Source: Didymodactylos carnosus (taxonomy: Eukaryota > Rotifera > Eurotatoria > Philodinida > Philodinidae). From it: a DNA stretch of 37,227 bases. Positions 1 to 10,400 of the stretch are shown here, in pieces. Positions within the stretch are counted from its first letter, which is position 1. Each line of letters begins with the position of its first letter. The translations under genes and the position numbers were made by a program. The stretch lies in contig CAJNOQ010001019.1 in NCBI GenBank assembly GCA_905250885.1, forward strand, positions 1 to 37,227, given 5' to 3'. The notes beneath the pieces were generated by a model. The model had not been told where the DNA came from. It saw only the letters and a list, made by a program, of their open reading frames with translations, and did not search any database.

Positions 1-22
1 AAAAAAAAAAAGTTGTACGTAC

Positions 23-1915
23 TTTTATAGCATCAGACGATAGAGGTGTTGGCGTTCGCGTTGTAATGGATGTGGTGGGTGTGCTATAATGAAAGTAAAA
101 ATTGAATTAAATTTTCTTTCAAAAAACACTTGAATACACGTACATTCTTGTTTGAACATTCGTTTGACTAATTACATTTCCATATGTGCCAAGCACAGAT
201 GTTTGTGGTGTAGTACCAATACGACGTTGTGTCTGAATGATTAATTTCACTCATATTCTTCATTCATAAATATTAATAATACACATACTTTTCTTGTAGC
301 CGTTGTTTTTCTTGCATCATTTATTGTCGCTGATGTTGCGTCACGCCGATGATGAGCAGTGATTGTTGCGACGAGAGTTGCTGTAGATGTTGTTGTAGAT
401 GATTCTTCATATTCAAATTGCTGTCTATGATGAATGAATAGATAAATTATCATTGATGGATTCAATAGAATGATCCTAAAGTGATGATCACTTACCCAAC
501 ACGATTATTTGTTCTTTTTGGTGCTAATGGTGGGTTTCTTAAACTTGGCACCCAAGTGGGTGTCATTATTGTTGGTGGCGTAAATTTGTCTATTAGATCG
601 TCATGATTGTTTGTTATACGATCGATGGGCGTAGATGTGATCAAACCAACGCCGATTGTTGTACCAACATTCAGTAGATTATCGGCTAATTTTACTGTCT
701 GTTGTTCAGTTTGCTTTGTGTAATTGTTATCATTGATCTGAGAGAATTATACTATTAGCGAGAATTTTGACAAAGATATCACAGAATATGCTTACCGGCT
801 CAACGATTTGATTTTCATTTATCTGATCCTTTGATATCTCAATATTTGGTGATATACATACATTTGGCTGTAATTCTACTACGGTGCGATTTGGTAGTTT
901 AAGTGATGACGAACAAAATATACTCGTATCAACTCTCTCGCCTGAGAAAACAAAACAACACATGATATTTTCTCATTATTCCATGATTTCCATTCTGATA
1001 AAAGATCAAATCTCTCACACAACATCAACGAGCATTTTTTATCGAATTTATTGAATGTGTCAGTGGGTTTCTGCCATTTCTGGCGCTGACAATAAAATAA
1101 AAGTTCATCATCAAAGACTTAAATCATTACGATATAAAATTTTCATTATAAATTAGTAAACATATAAACTTGCCTAAGTTGCATAATGCTTGGAATGATG
1201 ACCATAAAAATGGATTTAATTTTAATGACCGTCGATAACATTCTTCTGCTTTTAAAACACGATCTGATTTTCTGTTAATAAGAAATAAAACAATTATTTT
1301 CAATTTCATGCAATTATAATTATTAGCACACATACTCGCAAACTTTGCCTAATAATTGTAGTGCAAATGATGCTTGTTCTCCATGTTCAATAACAAAATT
1401 GTCTAATGATAATTGATCAATCGATGACCAACCTCCAACAAGAACAGATTCAGCTTCATGAATTCTAAAGAAATATATATACAATATGTTTGACTGTTCT
1501 TCGTATGTACATCTTCACTCTACATACTTTTCAGTATCAAAACAACATTTAGCAAGTAATAATTTCGCTGTGGATATATGTTCAATAGATGAATTTCTCA
1601 ATAGCCAATAAGATTTATTAACATCTCCACTCAAATAATATAAACGTGCTAATAGGTGGATCGATTCTTCATTTTTAACTAGAATGAAATAAAATAAATG
1701 TCCAAATTATTAAAAGATGACAACAAAAGTCAGTCTGTAGATTAACTTGCCTTCTGCATATAATCGTTCAGCAAGAAAAACAGCATCAGTATAATCAAAG
1801 TTTTGAATAAATTGATTAATATAAACCTAAACAAACGAGAAATATCAAGATAAAATTAATGAAAAGAAACCAATCAAATGCAACCTACTTTAACAGAATC
1901 AATTGATACGGACAT
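23..1915 (-). CDS. CDC27: CDC27/APC3, anaphase-promoting complex TPR subunit (N-terminal part, gene continues off left edge)
   Basis: Exons on the minus strand, 5' to 3': 1915-1889, 1826-1751, 1678-1528, 1464-1336, 1271-1174, 941-796, 737-496, 424-289, 232-144, 83-23. They give 385 codons in one frame, and a GTACGT donor follows at 22. Residues near the start (DAVFLAERLYAE) and in exons 4-5 (ECYRRSLKLNPFLW) match the N-terminal TPR region of animal CDC27 closely. After that comes the usual poorly conserved Thr/Pro-rich linker, here with TPTTSITTRTPTPL. In the family, CDC27 is a homodimeric TPR scaffold of the APC/C ubiquitin ligase that docks co-activator C-terminal tails. The C-terminal TPRs lie outside the window. 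ATG at 1915 is chosen because it opens a 9-codon exon with a GTAGGT donor. Two introns (1750-1679 and 1173-942) have GC donors. Confidence 0.93.
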
Positions 1916-3356
1916 TCAATTGGAACAAGAATAAAGGAAAAATAAATAAAACAACAACTAAATAATGGATAAATAAGTTAGTAAATTTTTGCTTTTATTC
2001 TAGATTAAACGGTATCATAATGAGCAAGAATTTAAAAGACTGATATCTAGAAGAAGAAAAAAATGCTATTTTAAGTAGAACAAGACTTCTTGTTGCGCTC
2101 AAAAAGCAAGTATTTCGAATATAATTAGAGTATAAGACTTATTTATAGACCACTGTCACTATGTCTAATAAGTTTTTCTGTTGTCGAAAACGATTCGTGT
2201 TAAGTATACAATACGATCATTAATAGCGATTTTTTTTTGATAAAAGAATCCAGATTTTTGTTTAAAGGATTGAATCACTTTGTTTAACTACTTTACTATA
2301 AGAAAAAAACATTTGACTGTAAACTTTCAGATATTGTGCAATCAACTAACTTCTAATAGATATGTTTTACAACCGCCTATTCGTTACAGAAAAGCCCAAG
2401 CCTTGGAAACTTGGACTGGTTCTTACTACGCGCGCAGTCCTCGAGGCTGCCTTTCTGTAACTTTTCACTCAACTCATGTTGAGATTATATACGTAGAACA
2501 TCACCGAAATAAAACGGTGATAACATTCTAATGTATCTAGAGAAAGACAAACATATTGTCATAATTCTCTATGAATCACGCGAGTTTATTGCGGTTAAAG
2601 GAAGAAAAATCATTTTGATTTTTGGTGATGTTCTACGTATATAATCTCAACATGAGTTGAGTGGAAAATTATAGAAAGGCAGTCTAGAGGACTGCGCGCG
2701 TAGTAAGAACCAGTCCAAGTTTCCAAGGCTTGGGCTTTTCTGTAACGAATAGGCGGTTGTAAAACATATCTATTGGTATCAAACAAGTCGAGTTTAAAAA
2801 ATCAACTAACTTCGTATATTTACGACTTCTCTAGGCGAAGAAACTCGTCTTTTTGGTTCTTTCACACATTTTCTTACAATAAAATAAGATTAAGAATATT
2901 GTTGTTTTTCGTCTGATCAGTAAAATTTTTCACATGTGACTGGACAGTCAGTGGAAAAACTTAAAAGACAATGACTACAAATACTAATACATAGAGAAAT
3001 TAAAAGAAAATATCTGATAAACAAAGTTATGCGGAAAAAAGCAAATGAACCATCACCAGAACAAGATCAAATGCACGCACACAAAAAAACCGTTTTGACT
3101 TGTCTATAGCCATATCACATCATTCATGTACTAGAGGAAGCACAAAAAATATTACTAAAATGATACGTTAACAGATTTTGGAATGAAATAAGAACAATAA
3201 TACCAAAAAACTCATCGAAAAAAAACAACAGTTTTGAAAAACTCATCGAAAATATTCGAATGTCTATGAGAAAACAAAAATAAAACAATAATATTGCAAT
3301 AATAAGAAAATACTAGATAACAAGCTAAATTTAACAGAAAAAAACAAAAAACATTT
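1916..3356. other. Intergenic region between CDC27 (5' end) and DNAJC22 (3' end)
   Basis: Both flanking genes are on the minus strand, so this stretch holds the CDC27 promoter side and the DNAJC22 3' flank. No conserved coding exon was recognised. An 83-codon open frame on the plus strand (2280-2531) is largely the left arm of the inverted repeat described separately and shows no protein similarity. The rest is A/T-rich, with runs of A from about 3160 to 3350. Confidence 0.6.
2355..2774. repeat. Long inverted repeat, 151-bp arms, 118-bp spacer
   Basis: The left arm (2355-2505) and right arm (2624-2774) are reverse complements, with five mismatches counted by eye, all in one stretch of about 30 bp (left-arm positions about 2441-2470). 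The transcript of either strand would fold into a hairpin of about 150 bp. The 14-bp word aatcaactaacttc occurs at 2340-2353, one base before the left arm, and again at 2800-2813, 25 bases beyond the right arm. The arms contain a smaller palindrome (tcaactcatgttga). No transposase or terminal motif was recognised. It could be a foldback element, a recent inverted duplication, or a source of small RNAs. Confidence 0.9.
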
Positions 3357-5039
3357 TCAAATTGGATTTTCTCGTTTTTGTTTATTTTTCCACTGTTTTT
3401 GTTTTCGTATCGCTGATAAACGATTACATGCCTGCTGTATATTCATAAATGTATCTTCCGCTTTACCTTTAGCCTCGATATCCTAGAATTAAAAATGCAG
3501 AAAAATATGTTGAAATTCCAATAGAGCTACTGTTTTACTTAGATAAATGGTCATATACTTACATGAAAACGATCAGGATGCCATTTTCGTGCAAGTGCTT
3601 TACATTTTGTTTCAATTTGTTTTTGATTTGTGCCCGGTTCTAAGTCAAGTAACTTGAAGAAAAAAATACAAACATTAACATAAGATATTAAGTATAATAT
3701 GATTCGTACTTACTTCAAATGCTTGTTTATCACTTTCGAAATCAAATGTTCTCCATATTTCTGTCCATATTCCAGTTAAACCGTGTGTCAAATAAAATGT
3801 CCATATTTCAAGTAGGACATGTCGCAGTTGCTGATATGTTTGTGATTTGAAAAAATCAGTTATTACATCTTTTACTTTAACTTTTTCACCATTTATATCT
3901 ACGTTTAAGTTTTGATATATAGCACTCGACGCAAATATACTAAATACTAGTAAACCGGATAAGAAGATTATATAATGCTTAAATGTATTTTCTCGACGCT
4001 TTAAGGGTGTTTTCTGATGTTTGACTACGATGGTGGTGGCCGGTTTAGAAAGTGTTTTTGGTTGTTTTGAGACAACTACTGTATCGAAATAATTGCGATC
4101 CCAATCAACTTTCCATTCAAATAACAATGATGAGAGAAATGCTGATATGTTAAGTGATGGTGATGAATAAATTCGAATGAATAAAAACGGTATGCCCATA
4201 CATGCACCGAGCAATGGCCAGAAAAATGGACAACGACGTGGACCCAATGTTCCCATCAATTGTACTCCTAGAAAAAATAAAAGATTTAAAAATAAAACTC
4301 GTTTAATTATCATGAAGATACGTACATACCGATCGCCATGCTGATTGTTGAACATAACGAAATAAAGAATGATTTTGAATTTGATGATAGCCATTGTTCA
4401 GGAAATGCATAATAAACGATAGAACCGTAAAATATGGCCGTAAGATATTGTCCTGTGAAAAAGAAAAATAATGAAAGTACTTTAAAAAATACTTAAAAAA
4501 AAGGATTTTGATTCTGTTTCTGTCCTCGACCGCATTGAAACAACAAATATTTCAATGTTTCGCTAACAGACAATATAATATTGGCTAAACTTGTCAGTGA
4601 CTACCACTTTAATTTTGTGTAATAGCACTATTTATAACAAGCATTAGCCTGAACGGAGTTTCTGATATAAATGGAAAAATTATGGACGTACAGGCAAAAA
4701 TTCTCTCAGTCATTCTTTCGAGTATTGTGTCCGTTGTCGTTCTAAATCTAAGCTTATCTACATCCTTTACTCACCAGCAAATCTTAATGTTTCGAATGCT
4801 GGTGATTTACGCTTTTTCATTTTTAATTTGTAACTATCAATTGTTGCTTGATCACCATTTGCTTGTTTAACATAGTTGTTCATATTATAGAAAATATCAC
4901 GCAATAAACCGATACCAAAACCACCAAACGTAGTGAACCATACAAATGTATGCTGAAGTCGTCCTAGATAAAAATGGTGTAAACCCAAAATCCCACCAAT
5001 AATCGAAAAAACATATGCAATTGATGTATGTTTTTCCAT
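3357..5039 (-). CDS. DNAJC22: DNAJC22-like membrane protein with TM2 and J domains
   Basis: Exons on the minus strand: 5039-4775, 4452-4330, 4267-3714, 3652-3563, 3482-3357. Together they give 385 residues and a stop, with consistent phases and GT-AG introns. The N-terminus is a TM2-type domain (IIGGILGLHHFYLGR, then a glycine-rich turn and GLLRDIF). Several hydrophobic membrane segments follow, for example around FFWPLLGACMGIPFLF and YIIFLSGLLVFSIFASSAIY. The C-terminus carries a J domain split over the last two exons, with the HPD triad in KWHPDRF. This order, TM2 first and J domain last, is typical of DNAJC22 (Drosophila wurst), which is linked in the literature to clathrin-mediated endocytosis; HPD residues stimulate Hsp70 ATPase. 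Length is slightly above the human protein. The first intron (4774-4453) is the longest. Confidence 0.92.
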
Positions 5040-7400
5040 TGTGAAAAAATCAGATAGACAATCTACAATAAATCCAGAATAAAAAACTTGAGATCAGTGT
5101 TTCTAATGGAAATTGTTTGCCGATGTACACGCACACTTTGTTTCTGAAATCAAAGTGTACGTGTATACTTTGTTTTATTTTTGAATAGTGTACAAAATGT
5201 ACCATTCCAAAGTTAAAATGAAGACAGCTAAGCCAGTGAGAAATGCAGAGAATTTGGGGGTTAGAAAACCAAAGATTTTATAACGACAACTCATAAGATT
5301 TTATTTGGACATAACAAGCCTACAGGCAGGACAGATATTGACTTAGATAAAAATCACAGCTCTGATGTGCTTCAGAACAAAAATAATCTGACTCTCATTT
5401 GACTGTTCATCATGAACATGGGCGGGGCCGGAACTAAAAGAAAATGTTTACTGAGATCGGAACGGAACCGAGACTAAGTTTTTTTTTCTGTCAAGGAACC
5501 TAGAAAATATGTTTGAAAGAAAAATAGATTTTTGACAATTTTTTGGGTGTTTTCGAAAAAAACGAGACTGAAGACTTTAAAGAGGGTATGAGACCAGGAT
5601 CGGAAAACAACAGTTCCACTCATGTTCATATCATAACGTATCACTCAAGCTGAAAATAACCCATCGCCGTTTTGCCGAAACAAACAACGTGCACAGAACA
5701 AACTTAAGCGTATGTACACTTGCTCTGCTGTGTGTACTTTGTCATTAGAAATACTGCTTTAGATGCATGAATAGTCTCCTATTTGATCAAATTACCATTA
5801 ACCCAGTCAGTTAGACAAATTTAGGCTAAACTCTTTAACTGCTCACGCCGATAAGCTTTCTTACTGTGGGACAAACAGACGAAAGATTCCCTTTTTCTTT
5901 ACTTGAACATGACATGAGGTTCAATACAAGCCGATCAATATACAGCATCCTATGTACGATGCCGACATTTTTTCACAATGTACGGAAGCCTTTACATGAA
6001 ATGAGTTATGCATTTTCATCTAGAAATGTTAATATAGTTTCAATATCATCTCTATCAGCTTCTGACAACGCTAAATTGCTAATTTTTTTTGTCAAAAAAA
6101 CACTTGTACTCTATATTGTGATCACAATTTAACGGCTGTTACCATGTGTACCATTTAATAATGGCTATGGCGCGATTTTTAACGGATAGTAGGCAAAGAT
6201 ATATACTTTACAGATATCCGTATATGATATATACACCCAGCTTGTTTAATTTCAAGTAATGTTTTTGATTACTTAGTACTTCTGTATCTATTGATCTCAA
6301 ATAGAAAAAATCTGGAAAATATACGAAGTTACTCTCTATTGAAAATAATGTATTGTAAACTGACTTCTTCTGAAGTGAGAATGATAGAACTCAGTTACTA
6401 GTCTGATGTTGACTATTGAACAAATTTTACCTGTCTTTTATTTGTTCATCAACCGCTCGGTATAAGAGTAAGTAACACGACTATGAGGTCTGGCGTTCTG
6501 CAAAGAATACAGTACTGTTTACGCAATCGACCAAATGATGCATTTTTGGAAGCATTAGTTAAATATTCAGCACCAAATATGCTATCCATTTAATAATTTA
6601 TACTTTTGTTAACAATCCAGGAAGGGTAAACAACGAGATATACATCTGTTTATTGAAGATCAAAATAACAGTGATGATCCGCATTAAAATGAGAAAAAAT
6701 ATTTCTGAATTTGATTCTGATAGGGATTTTAGACTTTCCATTTAAAATTTCCCGTCGCTTTTTTACTTGCAACAAACCGTATTCTTGTCATTATTTTACT
6801 TTTTTTTAATATGCTTTATGAAAGAGATAAGCAATTAGAAAAAGAAGACTTTGTGCAGTTGAGAAAACATAAAAATTCAATTTTTTTTCTTCACGGGAAA
6901 AACAGTTATAACACTTAGCACATCATCAATAAGAACAACAAAAATAAAAATTCATTCACTGTCTATAATCAAATGAAAAAAAAAAATTCAACGAAATGTT
7001 TCAAATGTGTACAAGCACAAAAAAAAATCAATGATCGTTAAGTGTTTTTTAATAGACAAGAACAAATTTAACGGTAGGAATGTCTCGAGTTAATATTATT
7101 TCTTACAAACTATGTTCTTATCTTATCAGATTTCGGAGGATAGAAATCATTTGTTTCTAAATTAAAAAAATGTTGAGAGAAACCTTGACCAAGGTTACTG
7201 TATTTTCCTTTTTGATATCTAGAACATAGCTATTTTTTATCCATACAAATGAGCATATCGTAATATATATTGTTCACGTTTGAAAAGACACATATCATTG
7301 TAATCTTCACGTATTAACAAATAGTAAAAAAGTTGATAATAAATAACATTATCTGATCATCTACAAAACACCAACAGTTTTGGAGAAAAAGAAATTCAAT
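5040..7400. other. Intergenic region between DNAJC22 (5' end) and RAF (3' end)
   Basis: No coding exon was recognised. The region holds the DNAJC22 promoter, a hAT-like element (5095-5756) beginning only 56 bp from the DNAJC22 start codon, and the RAF 3' flank. An 88-codon plus-strand frame at 5866-6132 has no similarity I recognise and no exon-like context. From about 6700 to 7100 the sequence is A-rich and looks like ordinary AT-rich spacer. Confidence 0.6.
5095..5756. mobile_element. Non-autonomous hAT-like element (MITE), 662 bp
   Basis: The left end reads cagtgtttctaatggaaa. The reverse complement of the right end reads cagtatttctaatgacaaa, an imperfect terminal inverted repeat starting with CAG. 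The flanks read cttgagat (5087-5094) and ctttagat (5757-5764), matching at seven of eight bases, like the 8-bp target duplication of the hAT superfamily. Inside the left end is an inner hairpin (about 5126-5165, arms around gcacactttg and caaagtgtac). Another inverted pair lies at about 5412 and 5629 (atgaacatg / catgttcat), possibly a nested element. No transposase frame is present. Assignment to hAT rests on terminus and duplication length only. Confidence 0.6.
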
Positions 7401-10400
7401 TCAAGATACTTCAGCATTGAATCGTCGATGCATTGCTACAGGTGTTTTGGGAACAGCTCCCCAGTGCAGAGAAAGTCCAATCAGATCTTCTTGATGTCGA
7501 CTATTTAAACATGGCTCTGATTGAGATCGTTGTAATCGAGGAAATATACATTCAAATTTTGATAAGGTTTCATCAATCTAAATGATAATCTCGTTTAATC
7601 AAGAGACTTTGCACTATCTACAGTTGGCGTGAGAATAAGTGAAAATCGTAGTGTCACATTAGAAGTAGTTATTCTTATCTCTGTGTAGAATTATGTTCAC
7701 CGACAGAGAAAATGTTGAAAGATGATTTTCTCATGAAAACAGATCGGATTGTGTTTTATTCCTAACAGTCTCGTTTAGGAATAAATTGAAGAAATATTTT
7801 TGTTTTTTTACCTCTGGATCAAAATTGGGTCTTGCATTTGGATCAAATTCGGTAGATTTTTTAATTAGTTCAATTATTTGAGGTGGTGTATCATCTCGAC
7901 ATTGTTCAACTGTTAATTTTAAACGACCTTTTCCCACTAACCACATAATCTAAATGATGAACAAGTATTAATTATTCTAAAAAAAAAAAAAAAATTTTAC
8001 AACTTTACCTGTTCTTTATTGCTAGTAGGACTGTGTGGTAATTTTCCACTAAACATTTCATAAACTACGCAACCATAACTATATACATCGGCTTTGGTCG
8101 AATAGCAGTTGGGATCTTTTTGTTGTATGACTTCTGGTGACTATTTTAAGAAAAAAATCACAAACAATAATGAGTTAAAGAATGTAGAAATAAATTCTGT
8201 ACTCACCATCCATAAAACAGAACCGGTTGGTTGAAATTGTGGTATTGTTCCTTCAACAAGAACTGTTTTCACTGTTGCTAAACCAAAATCGCCAATTTTC
8301 ACTTTCCAACTGCCTCCAACATCATCGTGTTCAGCACACATATCAAGAAAAATATTACTCGATTTGAGATCTCGATGAATAATTTCACGATCATGAAGAT
8401 ATCTAGAGAGAATAAAGCGTAAATATAAATAAATCGTCTAATAGAATAAATATTATAGTTGATGAAAATTAGACATAAACTCGATTACATACGACATTCC
8501 TTGACACATTTGTCTTGCAATATCAATCAATTGTGTAATTTTCCACTGACGATCGAGTATATGAATATGCTTATGCAATGTGGAGCCTATAAAATGGAGA
8601 AAAATTAATATATACAATATAAAATAAATAAATTCTTAAACTTAATCATATTTGATAATAGATACCATTATCTTACCTTCACACCATTGAGTTATTATAG
8701 CAAATCGAGGATTTATGACATAGCCATAAAAATTTAAAGTATTTTGATGAGTAATTTTCTTCAATGCTAATACTTCATTTTTGAATGCTTGTAATTGAGC
8801 AGTTGTTGGATCAACAAAATTTAATTCTTTCAAGGCAACATGACCTATAAAGAGAATTTATATTAATAAAAAAAATCAAATAATAACAATATATCAATAT
8901 ACCGTGTAATCGAACTTCAGCTTTATATACAGTACCTAAAAATAATTATACATATTTAATAATGGATTGAAAAATGTTAATAATCTTACCATAAGTTCCG
9001 CGTCCGACCATTCGCCCTCGATGAAGTACATCATCTGGTCTTATTTCCCATTCACTGACATACTTCTAAAATACGAGAAAGAAAGAAAATTACACTCAAC
9101 AATAGTTCATTTCTTTTGTTTTATCAATTCGATTGAATTTATATAAATCAACCATCTCAAATCTGTGTCATTTACTTTAATACTTGGTCGTCTTGTATCA
9201 CTAGGACTGTTCGGTGTAGAACCATTTCCTGCTAAAAATAGAAATAGAAATAAAAATAAAAATAAAGAATTAATATTAAATCAAATCAAATTATAAAAAG
9301 AAAATAAAGAAAGAAGATCAGTTTAATCCAAAAAATAAAAACTAATTCTAATAGTAAAGAGTTTTTTTGATGGTGACCTAAACTACTTCAACAAAATAAA
9401 GCAAGAATCTATGTGAAAAAAGTAGCAAATATTCCATTCGAAGAAGATAAATATATTGTGCATAAAAGATTGAAGGATTTATTCGCTTAATAATATTTGA
9501 TTCTGCGAGCTAAACGTAACGTTATACTAAATAATATCTAATTAATATTGTGGAATAAGAAAAGTGTGCATTAGCAGAACTATTACCATTAACAATCTTC
9601 ATCAATTATGTATACTTAAAATTTGTTTTCGTGCGTCTGTACGACAATAACACTATTTTCTTACTATCTTTTTTTTTTTCGTGTATTCATGTAAAACAAT
9701 AAATTGTGCATAGGAAGAAGATGTGAAATAGAGTGATTATAAAACTGCGAATCAGATTAAAAATAAACAATAATAATCATAATGCACCCAAAAATATTCA
9801 CACAAAGAATTAAATTCTAAATTTAAATTAAAGATGAGCGTGTGATCATTCCAAAAAAAAGATTAAAAGAAATTAAAATACAAAAGCAAAGGCATTGCAT
9901 TTTATTTTATTTTATTTATCTTACACAATAATAATTGTGGTATATTCAAAAATTTTGAGGTGGATGTAGGTAATGATGATGATGTAATAGTTTGTGGATG
10001 AAATAGTGAAGATGCGGATAAAGATGTCGAAATAACTGTTGTTGATAAACAACAGGATGTAGAAGAAGGAGGAGATAGAAAACTAGTGAGTTTTCCATGA
10101 TTTTGTTGTTTTTGTACTTGTTGTTGTCGATAATTAATATAATCATTAGTGTTTACTTCCTTATGAATAGTAGAAGTAGTACCTGTAAAAAAATTAGTTT
10201 AAAATAAATATTAATTAGGAGATAAATTTTTTATTACACCAAAAAATGAAACAATATGGAACCATTAACCATTAAAATTATTTGTAATAGGATAGAAGAA
10301 AAAAAAAAATGGATACCAAAACTAAAAAATTTTTTAATTTTCATTTAACAACGTCGCACCTAGACTATACCTACGGTGCTGCATGTACAGCAAAATCGTT

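Noticed and set aside
2280..2531. 83-codon plus-strand frame
   Set aside because: It mostly lies in the left arm of the inverted repeat and has no family resemblance or exon context.
5866..6132. 88-codon plus-strand frame between DNAJC22 and RAF
   Set aside because: No recognisable domain, no neighbouring exon in phase, and composition like the surrounding spacer.
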